Assembly: GCA_910574455.1 (NCBI GenBank)
Contig: CAJSYZ010000001.1
Span: 1,351,599-1,415,598 of the forward strand
DNA: 64,000 bases
Direction of reading: 5' to 3'
Source: Trichaptum fuscoviolaceum
Taxonomy: Eukaryota > Basidiomycota > Agaricomycetes > Hymenochaetales > Trichaptaceae
Position numbers and translations under genes: made by a program. The notes below the pieces were generated by a model. That model saw nothing but the letters and a program-made list of their open reading frames with translations, did not search any database and had not been told where the DNA came from. The first letter of the stretch is position 1. Each line of letters begins with the position of its first letter. Below, in pieces: positions 24,452 through 36,324 of the stretch.

Positions 24452-26734
24452 TTAAAGATTGAGATGAAATGGGGGAAGTGTGAACTTGTTCTCTAGAAGT
24501 GACGTTTGCCGCCGATGCACGGAAGTTGACGCTGCAGGAGTAGGTCTGCGCATGAGCGGTGGGTTTCGAACCTCAAGTCCATAAGACGAAATGTCTCTAC
24601 GAGTCTTTAAAACGAAAGGATTGTGGGGCGTCGTTGGCACTTCGCGGTTGGAACGCTTGACCAATGTGTTCACGAAAAAAGTAGAGGAATTACTGCGTAT
24701 CGGCCCCGGTACATTGTCAGGAGGGAGGGAAGGTCCAGGAGAGCCAGAGGGGCCAGAGGGAGTAGATGCGGAGGGATTACAAGTGAAGAGGAACTGTGGC
24801 AGAGAAATTACAGTTCGTGTTTCGTCAATTAAACCGATGGTTGGCACAGTCGATGATTGATCCGGTGTAGAACCTTCCGGTTGTTGTTTTGAAGGTACGA
24901 GTGGGTGCGGTGAAGAATTTTGAGGCTCGTCAGCATCAAATGTATTGAATTCGAGGCGAAGGCGGGAGTAGGGAGAGGTAGCCGGAGATGAGCGTAACGA
25001 AACGCGGAACACGGCTGGAGAGGAAGGGCATGAGGACACTAGCTGAAGCGGTAACTTCGTCGTAGCAAAAGCCATTTCGTCAGGAGATAGATAGCTAGGA
25101 ATGTCAGGAAACGCAGGTAATGGGTCAATCGCATAGCCAAATTCGTATCCAGGAGGCATAGAAGGAATTGTGTGTCGAAATACAAGCTTCCGAGAGAGAT
25201 TTGAGGATGGGATTTTAGTCAATAAGCTATGAGACATTCCACTAGTAATGGTATTTTCATCTAGGGGGTCCAAAGTTCTGGCAGATCTTTCTGAAAACGG
25301 AGTCGTCGCAGTTACTGTGACTTCATCGACTCCGGCAAGGGCAGTACCGTGGATATTACCAGATGGAGCCGCGGCCTTCATTTCCAGCGCCAAATCGTCT
25401 AATGGAGGAGGAACGTCTTCAAGGATAGATACAGACGAGTGGTTTACGTATTCTGATGATATAAAGCTCGCGGAAGGTTGACTGAATACAACTGAAGTAA
25501 AGGAAATCGACATCACTGACATAGCAGTCACAAATCCGTCCGTGTTGGATGAAGGCGCTGACAAGAGGCTAGATTCTTCTTGCAATCCCTGAAGAGAGGT
25601 ATCTGAAAGCTTATCAAGTTCGGCCGTATAAGAAGTTGAACCTTCGACACCAATGTCGTCAACCAACTCGATGCGTTGTCGTGTCGAGTTTCCACGAAGA
25701 ACATTCCAAAGCAAATGGCATGCACTTCCGGCTGTGTTGAGTTGAAACTTGCGCAACATAGACCTCCCGAATAACGAAAGAATAATCAACTATTTGATTT
25801 AATCAGCAATTGTACGATATTTTGACGCTGATGCCTCACTGAGCCTATAAATTCCAATATTTCAGGCCCGCCAAAAAGGAAAGCGTTAAGATAGTGCACT
25901 TTCACCTCCGCCTTCCATAACGAAACCTACGTTATTGTTTGAGTGGGTGAAAAAAAGCCAAGGAAACAGGAGCTTACGTGTTTAATATATGCGTTGAGAC
26001 CTCCCTGTCTGATGACCACGATGAGATACCCTGAAATTAGGCAAGAAAGACACAAAAGAAGATTAACGAGCTGAAAATTCGCGATACTAGAGCCGATGTC
26101 AGCAACCTGCTTCTCAATGGTCACGTCCTTAAGGTGTGTAGGATCCTCTAGTATGGTATTTGAAATAGGGTCACGGGTCGCGTAGAATTCTTCCGACGTC
26201 CCCTGTGAAGTTGATTGCATCGAGGTGAGGCAACTAGGATTATCTATAGTATAGTTGACCAGATCAGTCGGTCCTTCTAGAGAGTCTACCGGGTCTGAGG
26301 AGAGCAGAAAAGAAGCTACCGAGCACATCTCTTGATGATGCTTGTCTAAAATTGATGTGGGAGTTTCCAGAGTACGTTGCCACGTTGAGAAACAGCGAGT
26401 TCTTGCACTATCCGAGCCAGCAAGATATGCCACATCCAAGGCAAGGTCGCGTAGAGTAAATGGGCCACACGGTTGCGAAAGCGTCAGACTTTGAGTATCG
26501 AAGGTTGCTAGCATGGACTCGTCACGGGTTTCAGTCACAGTTTCTGAAAATATATGACGTTTTCAAGATTGATGGAGAACGAAGAACAGCGAACGGTGAC
26601 TTACGAGCATCCTCATATACAGATCTTCCGCGTGTATTCTTCGTTGGTAAGACATCTTTGGTGCCCTTTTCAGTAGTTGCATGGTAGACAAGCTCAAGAA
26701 TTGTCAAAAAAGCTCTGACTCTGCGTCTGAGCAT
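24452..26734 (-). CDS. Uncharacterised membrane-type protein, divergent member of the duplicated family (family A)
   Basis: Four exons: 26734-26605, 26543-25978, 25926-25840 and 25789-24452, giving about 706 aa; all junctions keep frame. The N terminus MLRRRVRAFLTILELV matches the start of the two duplicated genes at 36.5 and 44.1 kb (MLRSRIKAFTTFLELI). A Ser/Thr-rich stretch follows, then a strong hydrophobic segment (LVNLLLCLSCLISGYLIVVI, about residues 203-222). After it comes a small 29-codon exon bounded by phase-0 introns, as in the paralogues (30 codons), then another hydrophobic stretch with a LRK(F/L) motif and a long Ser/Pro-rich disordered tail with a PSMPPGYEFGYAIDP patch. Function unknown; a membrane anchor with a large disordered cytosolic tail is inferred. 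It is transcribed head-to-head with an F-box/LRR-like gene, an arrangement repeated at 44 kb. Confidence 0.7.
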
Positions 26735-27353
26735 GATGTGCTTTCGCAGCGGAAACTTAGTTTTGTAGTCGTGTCTCCGTCGAGCTGCCGTGGATGTGCG
26801 CTATAGTGTTGCGGTAGTAGTAGATCAATGTGCTGTCGTGGAAGACGAATGTTAAGGAATGATGACAGTTGAGTCGGAAGCCTGAGCTTGTGCTTCAGCC
26901 AGCCAGTGGCAGCTCAAGTTGAGAGGCACAGAGGACGGTGCCAGTGACTCGGAGACCGTGCCTCGCACTGGCAAACACTGCCAAATAAAATTGTTTGTCC
27001 ACTTCAAGTTCTTCTCACGCTCACTAGTATTACTAGAGCTACGAGCCAACTTTATCCCCTCTTTCTCTTTCACTCCCATTTCCTCGTCACTGCCTTCGCC
27101 TGTGTTATTCTTGTGAGTTAATCTTATACTTTCCCCCTTCCATACTCTCAACCTCTAGCAATCATGTCATAACTCGTCCTCAGATATAGTCTTCTGCTGA
27201 GTGGGTGTCTATATGCGCAAGCTCGCTTTCTGACAGACCCCTACTGATTTCGCTTACTTGTACGTGATTCAAATTGTTGACAAGCAGTGAGTAAAAGCTG
27301 ATTAGTCCTGTGCGTCTCCTGTAGATCTGCTATTCACGAACAATCATACCAGC
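26735..27353. promoter_or_regulatory. Shared divergent promoter of the family A / LRR-like pair
   Basis: 619 bp separate the two start codons. The right half (about 27045-27112) is pyrimidine-rich on the plus strand and ends at a GTGAGT, so a spliced 5' leader for the LRR-like gene is possible. The left half contains palindromic-word DNA: CCAGTGGCAG, CCAGTGACTCGGAG, CACTGGCAAACACTGCCA and CACTAGTATTACTAGAG at about 26900-27040. No specific factor site can be assigned. Confidence 0.45.
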
Positions 27354-28676
27354 ATGGTGCTTGCTCAGAATGCGCCGTTCACTATTGTGCACCTCCTTCT
27401 CGAAAATTTACGTGATAAATTGGGGCGCACTGAAAGCCTTATGGGCTTTCAGAAGATGATGAACCTAGACCGAGTAGGGACTCGCTCAATCGCACCAGAT
27501 GCACAAACCCGCGCTCTGCTCAATGCCATCAGCAGGGTACACAGCGAGTTCACGGACGCTGCCAAACACGGTCTTCTGGCCAGAATCTTCATCTTGAACC
27601 AAATGCAGCTTCAAACTTTCCTATCAAACAGCACTGAATACGGCCCATACGTACGAGAACTCTCGTATAACTACTGCAACGCCCCCGTCGAATTTGGAGG
27701 CTATGATATAGACGATGAAGATCTGGACGACGACCCTGAGAACTCAATCAACTATGCTATGTCCGATTTGCAGGAAATAATATCCAAGGCACCAAATCTT
27801 CGCGCATTATATTTCGCATTCGAGTTCGACCACAAAATGGAGGATCCCGACCTCGGAACTGCGAAATTTCTAAAGATTGTTCCATTGGGCTCTCATATTC
27901 AGGCGCTCCATATTGATGGAGGCTGGACCTCCAAAAATCTTGCTCGACTGTGCACCATAGTGTCGGAAAGTAACAGTCTCACCATCCTGTCAATCTTCGG
28001 AGTGTATTCTAAGGGCGGTAGCATGAAGAAGCTACCCAAACTGCTGCCCTCAAAACCTCCCCCTAAGTCATTTTCGAGGTTCCTTCTCGCTGTCGATGAC
28101 ATCCCTGCCATCATCCTCCAATGGTTTTTCCGACCGCGCGAGGGTTATGCTCTGCGGGAACTGCGACTTCACAGCTCAATCAAGTATGCGCGAAAGGTCA
28201 AGTTGATATCGTCTTTGTCGGAGACATCACCGCTACTTTCAGACCTTCTACTCGAAATACAAGAGGATGACCTCGAATCGAAAGAGCATGAAGCGGTCGC
28301 GATGGCAGTAGCGGCGAAGATAGTTTCTGGATGCACATCCCTGCAGCGCCTTTGGATCAACAGATTCCCAAGGTTTCCGCTCCCAAAGACATTGGAAGAG
28401 TTATATCAAACCCAAGAACTATCGACGAACTCCGAAACGGGCCAGGAGACTAGCAGTGATGAAATGGAGGATAATAAACGTAGAACGTATCTACAAGCAA
28501 AACTACAATCCGGCGAACTTCCGAATCTTCGTAGAGTGTATTTGCCCGAACGCAAGTCACTCACAGACAAGGATACATGCTATTTTCCAAAGACAAAGGC
28601 GTTGTGTGAAGAGTTCGCAATTCAATTTGTGGTAGGAGATAGTAACCCGCCGTGGACGTGGGATTGCGATGATTAG
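27354..28676 (+). CDS. F-box/LRR-like protein without a clear F-box (family B)
   Basis: A single uninterrupted frame of 440 aa. The N-terminal third (AISRVHSEFTDAAKHGLLA.., YGPYVRELSYNYC) matches the post-F-box region of basidiomycete F-box proteins, where a short helical segment is followed by a YGPxVREL motif. The middle has repeated leucine-rich stretches (ALRELRLHSS, LSDLLLEIQ, TSLQRLWI), and the C terminus ends with a module (PNLRRVYLPE.., KALCEEFAIQF). The same C-terminal module occurs in the decayed gene at 41.3 kb (PNLRSVQFEA.., KVCEEFGIKF). A recognisable F-box helix is missing, so it may not bind Skp1. Likely a substrate-recognition or scaffold protein; target unknown. Divergently paired with the family A gene to its left. 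Confidence 0.72.
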   Translation: MVLAQNAPFTIVHLLLENLRDKLGRTESLMGFQKMMNLDRVGTRSIAPDAQTRALLNAISRVHSEFTDAAKHGLLARIFILNQMQLQTFLSNSTEYGPYVRELSYNYCNAPVEFGGYDIDDEDLDDDPENSINYAMSDLQEIISKAPNLRALYFAFEFDHKMEDPDLGTAKFLKIVPLGSHIQALHIDGGWTSKNLARLCTIVSESNSLTILSIFGVYSKGGSMKKLPKLLPSKPPPKSFSRFLLAVDDIPAIILQWFFRPREGYALRELRLHSSIKYARKVKLISSLSETSPLLSDLLLEIQEDDLESKEHEAVAMAVAAKIVSGCTSLQRLWINRFPRFPLPKTLEELYQTQELSTNSETGQETSSDEMEDNKRRTYLQAKLQSGELPNLRRVYLPERKSLTDKDTCYFPKTKALCEEFAIQFVVGDSNPPWTWDCDD

Positions 28677-28826
28677 TTATTGCATATCTTATAGACAACT
28701 CTTTATTCGTATCATATTTGCCGAAAGATCCCCTTATATGCTACCCAATGCTCCGAAAGCTGATATATGTACATATACGTTTGAGAAAGCTTTGACATGA
28801 ATATTGACAAGTTGCAATGCTTATTC

Positions 28827-29984
28827 TCACTCAAGTTTGCGCAATGAACTTGTTTTATGATTACTCATTGCGGGTGGTGGTAAGCTTGAGCCGGGGTCGA
28901 AGTACTTGAAGCGATGGCAGTCGACTAGTACTGTGTCGCCGCATCTGTGCTTTTGCTGGTAATGGAAACGGACGAGGGGGTTTATAGTATCTCGCCAGCA
29001 CAAACGGGGTGTTAAGGCCTGTCTTAAACGGTTGTAGAAATAGCGCACAATGACTCTGCCGTCATTTTGAAGGTCTGTTATATCCTCGCTCATCCCTCGT
29101 TTAACTCTCTAGCAAACGTGAACGCAAAGATCAATAGTTAGCTCCTTTTGTTAAACTTTACGCACAAAAGGCTCCAGATGAGCGAGTCCGCTATATTGCA
29201 TTGGCAGTGATAAGCAGCCATGTGCAGATTATAAAGGTCATCAGTCCTAATCGATTTGAAGTCGCTTTTTGTGAAAATTCTGTAATAGGAACATCGAATG
29301 GGCGCCTACTCGATGTAATTCGACGACTGCCTCGGGTGAAGTCAGATTGTAGTGTAAGGTCCAGCTCGTAGCTATCGGTGCCTTTGCTGTCCATCCGTAC
29401 CTGTCAGCTAAACCGAATTGACGTGTCGCGGACTCGCGGACCATCTGTCGGTGACTTGACCATAGCAGATACCGCTGGAAAGCCGTACTTGTCTGCAGTA
29501 GCGGTCAGTTCCTCGTCTACGCGATCGGCTCAGCAAAATGTAAGGTCAGAATTTGTAGAAGGAATATACGTACATTGTCAGATGAACGTATGTAGTTTCT
29601 TGAGCGCATCCTGTGCATGCATGATGAAAATGCTTTTGCTCGGTAATCGCAAACTTGTTTTAAGGCCACATGAACTGTTGTGAAATATTCCGAAGATCTG
29701 CGCGTATCCACCTTCGTCCCACGTTTCATTCTTCAACAAACGTGAGCCGAGAGGATCGTTCTACTAGTAGTAAATAAAGCCTTTTTGACCGTGGCAGATA
29801 TCGCTGGCATATTGTACTTATCTGCAGCAGCGGTCAGCTCCTCTGCGAATAGATCAACAGCAAACAATAACTTATAACAGACGGCAGAAGTCAGGTTCAC
29901 TCTAGTAGTAGTAGTTCTAGTAGTTGGGATAAAGAGAAACTCGGACTCCGAGTCGGGTGAAACTTCCGAGTCTAACGTTGCCAC
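28827..29984 (-). pseudogene. BTB/POZ-like gene fragments, partly duplicated
   Basis: Two segments on the minus strand encode almost the same peptide: EELTAAADKYNMPAISATVKK (29871-29790 region) and EELTATADKYGFPAVSAMVK (29532-29453 region). The AADKY-(hydrophobic)PA pattern is typical of the end of BTB domains in Agaricomycete BTB proteins. Further minus-strand frames (LADRYGWTAKAPIAT.., ELHRVGAHSMFLL.., and 29093-28827) resemble the C-terminal half of such proteins. I could not chain the pieces into one open gene; stops interrupt most joins. The upstream part (29985-29880) is overrun by CTAGTAG and ACTCCGAGTC words. A decayed or partially duplicated BTB gene is the best reading, and the family assignment is tentative. 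Confidence 0.33.
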
Positions 29985-30235
29985 TGGCAGTGATCACATG
30001 ATCGTATTTCCCAGCCTGAATGTGTGGTGGACGCGCTTGGTTCGCGCGTTCACGGTCACTTTACATCCGAGTCGTCTTCCCCTCGTTCCATACCAGAGCT
30101 GTCCATCTGGCAAAGGGCATTGTCTGTAAATTTTACTTCGAGCTTGATTGAATAATCAAATTTGCTCACACGTATCACTTGAACTTCAGCAGATTCTTAG
30201 TATTGGCCACCTACACATGAATACTATAGCTTAGC

Positions 30236-33200
30236 ATGTCGGCAGCACTCAACACTCACACACGAGCTGATTCTTCGACACAGTCTGGTTTGACTCTTCA
30301 GGATCTATCGTTAGGCTCTTTTGGGAGTATATCAACCCCGGCAAAGCTTCGCGTGCCTTCGACTTCGTCTGGCACGACTGCTGCTTCATCGGCTCCGTTA
30401 GGCACACCGTCTCCCCCGAGCCTGCATGTCACACGGAGGAACAAATTGGACAATGATGCTGGAACGCCCCTAAGCAAGCGCCTTGCTTCATTCTCCAGAC
30501 ATGTCGAGGATGATTATGAAGATGGAGACGATGTTCTTGATACTCCCGCTCGAGAGAACAAGGGAGGAGATCTTACTACGCCCGCGACGAACCGTCTCTC
30601 GTCTAAACGCAAATCATCTAATGCGAACAACGCAAAGGGTAGCTCTAACCTTACCCTAAGGGATCAAGAGAAGGTATGTGTCCACTTCAATGTCATGAAG
30701 CTTCGGCTGTTCCTCTCCGTTAACATACATACGTTTCCCTACACCAGCATATCGATGCACTCAAGAAGGAAAACTTTAATATCAAGCTTAAAGTTCACTT
30801 TCTGGAGGAGCGGCTTGCGCAGCTCGCTCCTGATCAGATTGATGCCGCACTGAAGCAAAACATTAATCTAAAAATTGAAGTGCAACAACGTGGTCTAGAA
30901 ATGAAGAAGCTCAAGAAACTTGTCCTGGAACTTGAGAAGGAGCTTGACAGGCTGCAGAAGGGGCGGGGTAGGGAGAAGGAGCTTGAGGAAAGGTGCGAGG
31001 ACCTGGAATTGGAAAATAGAGATCTAAGGAGACGAAGTAGAGGTGGTGGAAATGATGCGGAGGAATTAAACGAGCTTCGGGAGCGGAATGCTGATTTGGA
31101 GGATAGGCAGGAGCAACTGGAGGGCGAATTGCAAGAAGCGCAGGACATGATCCGGGAGAACATGGAGGAGATCGATCGACTGAAAGATGAGCTCGAGAAT
31201 GGATCGGACCCGCACCAGTCTAGCGCTGGGAGACATGTGAGGGAACTCGAAGCTAAAGTCGATATGCTTGAGGCCGAAAACGAGGAACTGAGAGTGAAAA
31301 TGGATGAGCAAGCGGAGCTGCTGACGCAACACGAGGACCAACGCGAGTTGCTTTTGGATGAAATGGACGAACTGAAGTTGCAGCTAGAGAAGCGCATGGA
31401 AGCCGAGGTCGTTGAGCGCAGCCAATCTCGGGCCCAGATTCTGGAGGAGCGAGAGGAAAGAGAGGCGATTGAAGACGATTATAATACATTGAGGGACAGA
31501 CTTGCCGCGAATGCGATCGAAATCAATCAGAAGGACGACGAAATCGATCTCAAGAATAGGGAGATCGACGATATTGTCGCAGAACACAATCGTATCATTG
31601 AATCAGTCGAACGCGAATGGGCAACAGTGCTTGAGAAAAAGTCAGGCGAGGTCGCGGAACTAAGCGAGGTGAGTAGAAATTTGTGACTCGAACAATTAAT
31701 TCGATAGCAACTTCAAACTTATGTACATGACGAATAGGCCCTAATCGCTCAAAAAGATGAAGCAGAGACGTTAGCGGACAAACTTGCTGAGGTCGAGTCG
31801 CAAAACAAGGAAATACAGGAGAGGTTCGAAGAAGTGATCGAGCAGCTCCAGAGAGAACAGGAGGAAAAGGACGTCGAGATTCAGAGTGCAAACCGCGATA
31901 TTGAGGCGCTCAGTGCGCGTGTTTATGAGCTGGAAGACGAGATAGAACGTACACGAGAGGAAAGTGCACGGGTGCAACAGGACGATGCGGTTGAGCGTGA
32001 ACGACTGGAGGCGCTTGTAGCCGCGTTGAAGGACAAGGTAGCTGAGTACAAGCAGGAGATGCAAGATACGACAGACCGTCTCGAAGAAGCTGTAGATGCG
32101 CACCGCGCTCGGGAGGATGAGCTGGCAAATCACATTGAGGATCTCGTCTCTGAGCTGCGGCGCGAACGGGACGGTCGGGAGAAGGCTGAAGCTGACCTCG
32201 ATTCTCGGACCAGGCAGCATGAAAACGAACTTCGTATCGAGAGACGCACGCTCGAGGCCAAGGAGTCTGCGCTTCAGAGCGCGTTGAACGACCTGGCGCG
32301 GACACAGGCTCTGCTGTCTCAGAGGGACGTCGATCTTGCGGCGGTGCAGGATGCACTGAAGGCCGTCGAAGCAGAAAGTCGGAAGTTGGGTGAGAGTCAT
32401 TCGACAGATCGCTTCTCATTACAATTAGAAGTGGACCGACTACGTCGCGATGTCGACCGTCTGGAAGAAGACCTGAAACGCGCACGGGCAGATCTCGCTG
32501 CGAAAGAAGTTCAGGCACGGGCTCGCGAAGATGCCCTCGATAAGCTCCATAGCGAGTCCAGGGACTTATCAACGCAGCTTTCAGCACAGACGCAAGCACG
32601 TCTCAACCTATCCGAGAAGCTAGACTCCGCACAGAACAACCTTCGGACGGCGGAAGCGGAGGTTGCTTCGTATAAGCAGCGCGTAGCTGATCTTGAGTCG
32701 CGCTTGTCGAAGGATCAGCGAAGCCTGATCAATGCTGAGAACCAGTATCGCGATCAGTTGACAGAGCGGAACACATTACTGCTAACGATCTACCAGTACA
32801 TGGACAAGATCTTGGGCGTTGACAAGACATCGGTATGCATTCGTTCTCATCATGCCTATTAGCGAGTATTTCCACTAATGTGTACCTCTTTATTCAGAAA
32901 AAGTCGGAAACCAAACCCTTCACGAATTTCAGTGTCTTCCATGACAACCTAATTTCACGTCTGAAGGCGCTCAGCCAGATTCAGCTCGATTTCGACAAGA
33001 GGTCAAAGGAAGTCGAAGCGAAATACTTGGATAAGTTAGCCGACTTGAAGAAACAACTTGACTACCGGTGGAAGCAGATCGACAAGTTCGAAACGAGCGT
33101 GAAGGGTCTCACAGAGGTGAAACAGGGCTGGAAAAGGAAGTTCTCGCAGAAGGAGGGAGAGCTTGAGGCGATCAAGGCCACCAACTCCGAACTCACCGCT

Positions 33201-33643
33201 CAGCTATCATCGATGAAGCGGCCTGGTCAAGCGGAGTCCCTCGAGATCAAAGCCCTACAAGCCCGCGCTACGAACGCGGAGCGGCGTCTGACGAATGCAC
33301 AGAATCAGCTCGCATCCACGGAGGAGAAGATTGCGAACATGAATCAAAAAACGACCGTCGCTGATAGCAAATGGGAGGCCCGTGTGAAGGAGTACGAAGC
33401 CCGAATCAAAGCGGCGGAGGAACGTGTCAAGCGTGAGCGTCAAGGTGCAAAGGAACGCGTAGCCGAGTTAGAGACCAACATAAAGTACGTTTTTCTACTA
33501 TATTCTCTTCGTAGTTTGCTCAGAATGGTGTCTCCTACAGGGCATTGCAACGTCAAATCGACCTAGCGCATAAGCGAAACGCTCAGTTAAATGAGGTGCT
33601 TGAAGTGGCTAAGGCGTCCCCCTCAGGTTCACCTAAACCTTGA
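30236..33643 (+). CDS. Coiled-coil microtubule-organising protein with Cnn_1N motif (Mto1/Pcp1/ApsB type)
   Basis: Five exons: 30236-30673, 30748-31668, 31738-32832, 32898-33484 and 33541-33643, giving about 1047 aa. Residues 1-140 are Ser/Thr-rich and disordered. Across the first intron runs the centrosomin N-terminal motif: DQEKHIDALKKENFNIKLKV, then HFLEERLAQLAPD (about residues 142-180). Proteins with Cnn_1N recruit gamma-tubulin complexes to spindle pole bodies or other nucleation sites. The rest (to about 990) is almost continuous heptad-type coiled coil rich in Glu, Arg, Leu and Lys, interrupted at about 816-840 by a non-coiled segment (KPFTNFSVFHDNLISRLKAL). No transmembrane segment. 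Introns are 56-74 bp and all junctions are in phase. It could equally be named after the fission yeast or Aspergillus homologue; I cannot tell which subgroup. It converges on the MFS gene with 340 bp between stops. Confidence 0.87.
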
Positions 33644-33983
33644 TTTTCTGTCTTATTTATATTATCTTGCTCTGGTATTATACTTTTTTCCCCCTTTACT
33701 GACACTTGAGGGTCCTTTGGCATGTCACTGATGTATCTTATAGATTCCGATTTTTCCGCAATTGTGTATTCTATGCATTTGCTATGCTCTGCTTTCCAAG
33801 TCGTGCCCGCCATTCCATTGTAATCTAACCTATAACATCTGTGATAGATGCATAATGATGAGCGTGGATTCTAATTGGTTATCACCGTTACGTCGTTTCA
33901 ATAGTAGAGAATCCGATGTCGACCCAAGCGCGCATGCGATCACCGTATTTGATAGTAGCCCACATTAATCTGAAGGACAAACA

Positions 33984-35929
33984 TTAAATCAAAGCATCGT
34001 TCTCGGTTTCAAATGAGGAATTCTGTACGTACACAGCTCCCACCCATGCAAGGACGGCAGAAATCAAATTTGTGTAGAAAACGCCGATGGCGCTAACTGA
34101 GGGGAGAATACCAGCTGTGATGGAGGCAAGGATAATACCCCTCAGGCCACTATGAAATTAAAGAAAGCTCAGGCCGGTATCACTTTATTTCAGTATTATA
34201 TCCTGTACTTACTTATTCGCGGCCATGATTTCGGCACTGCGGTCATGAAGGATGTCAACACAATATGCAGCAGAGGGACTCAGCACAAAGTCCACCTATA
34301 AGTATGTATAATAGTCAGCTGTATGCCTTATAGATACGTAGAAGAGACCTCACTCCTAACCCATTTGCGAATAAGCATAGTAAATTCAATACGATCCCTA
34401 TTTCATCCGGTAGGATTTCTGACGGCAGCTGCGTGATAAGGCCCGACAACAGGACAGAAAGGGGAACGAGTAAGGCAGCGCCGATGAGTGTACCACGAAG
34501 CCGGTCCTCAGGTACCCAAACGCCATTGCGAGATCGTCGATAACGAGTAACAATCTTGTCGGATATATGACCTGCGAGAGGTGCACCAATGAAGTTGCCG
34601 AGTCCAGCGGGAAGAAAGAAAGCGCCTATGAGGGCTTCGTTGGTGATGCTGTACCGTGCGCCCTGAACAATCATATTAAAGTCATTTCACGAGAAGGTTT
34701 TATTCGTTTCCGCTTACAATCGTGTATGCTAATGGAACGAGAAGTACTGTATAAATGGGGGTAGATAAGTCTCGTACTTGAACTTGACTGAATGAAGAGA
34801 ACGTACCATAGTCAGTCAACAATACGACTGTGCCAATTAACGTCTGAAACGATTGGAATGAGTAACATACTTATCTAGTGAATAAAATCACACGCACGAT
34901 TGCAAGCAAATTCGGGCTCCTCAGCAGCCATAAACTCTTCAGCGGGTTAAGCCATACAAAATGCCATCTTACTGGTGTGGATTGATGACAATTCTCCTGC
35001 TGAAGGAGCCGCTTTTCCTGTCCACGCGTGCCGGGATGGCTTGTCTCCGGAAGGAAAAAATACATAAGGATGAATCCTACGAGACCAGCCAGGAATAGAG
35101 TGTAATGCATGTGCCGCCAGGTGAAGTAATGTGCGGCTATACCCCCGGCTAAAGGGGCGAGGGCGGGACCGAGGAGGCAAGCCTAATCCATGCCAGTGGG
35201 TTTTAGTGTTTCCAGTATACAACAAATACGACGTGCGGACTTACGGCGAAGAAGATTCCCATTGCAGTTCCCCTCTCCTCTAACCGATATATGTCTGCAA
35301 TGGCTCCGGACCCAACAGACATACCTGCCGACGCCCCGAAAGCTTGGACGACTCGAAAAGCCATAAGCTGAGGAACGTTCTGAGCATTTGCTACTCCTAT
35401 GGAGCCCAGACATAGGAACGGCAGAGATGTCAGATAAATAGGTCGTCTGCCATCTATCAAGGGTAAGAAATATCTTGGTTAATTGTTCAGCACAAAAAGC
35501 AAGGGTGGCACGCACAAAAGCCAGAATATGTCGCCCACAGAAGGCTTGACAGAGATACAGTGAAAATGGACAAGCTAACCGCAAGGCTTTCAAATGTAAG
35601 GATTCAGCCAATGTACAACTTTTCTTCACAGGATAATCACACTTTATAATGTTGGCAGTAGAGTGTAAATCTTCCACTATCTGCGGTATCGAAGGAATGA
35701 AAGACCCTGAAACAAATACTGCACAGAAAAAACAGACGCAATCAGTATGCTGTAAACATGCAACAAGAATTGAAATGAACTGACAAGGAATCAAGCCACT
35801 CCAAGAGACTATAGCCAGTATAACGGCCTTCCTAAACTGACTGAATCGATCATAGACATCCCGTGGCCGTTCAGACGCATTCGAGAGAAGAGGTGTCCCT
35901 TCTGAATCAGACGTCGAATGAGAACTCAT
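33984..35929 (-). CDS. MFS transporter, DHA1 (drug:H+ antiporter 1) type
   Basis: Ten exons: 35929-35785, 35718-35643, 35586-35516, 35453-35245, 35182-34898, 34843-34807, 34746-34718, 34662-34354, 34295-34213 and 34149-33984, about 469 aa. The N terminus is cytosolic and Ser-rich (SDSEGTPLLSNASERP), followed by twelve predicted helices. Motif A appears as YGRRPIYLTS after helix 2; a second loop motif GHISDKIVTRYRRSRNGVWV with PEDRLRG between the halves is typical of fungal Qdr/Aqr/Dtr-like DHA1 carriers. The inferred role is proton-driven export of small organic compounds at the plasma membrane; the substrate cannot be told. Two exons are tiny (37 and 29 nt), yet all phases agree. An in-frame ATG five codons upstream (35944) is an alternative start. 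Confidence 0.88.
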
Positions 35930-36324
35930 GATGGTCAAAGTCAAGAGAAGAAGATCTATGCAGTATCGTACATGGCGCCATACTTTGAAGTCTCTCCCAG
36001 GCTATGACTCGGGTCAAGTTGATGCTGAACACTCGCTTCGGATACGGGCCGACGATCGTCAGCTGAGTTTCAGGAATGCTGCAGCCCTTGTTATGTGGCC
36101 TCTAGAAATATACCCAGGCAGAAGCTCATATTTGCATTAAATGCAAGCGAAATATATGGATGCACATAGGGCGGATCAGGTAAACATCGAAGTCACAATG
36201 AAAACTAACTTGAAGACTTATTGAATGAGCGTCTATTGGGCGCTTACTAACTACTACTAAATTTGTAACAATTTTGAACTCCGATGGCGAGCCAATCAGC
36301 GCACTCAGGCTGGCAGTGTCCAGC

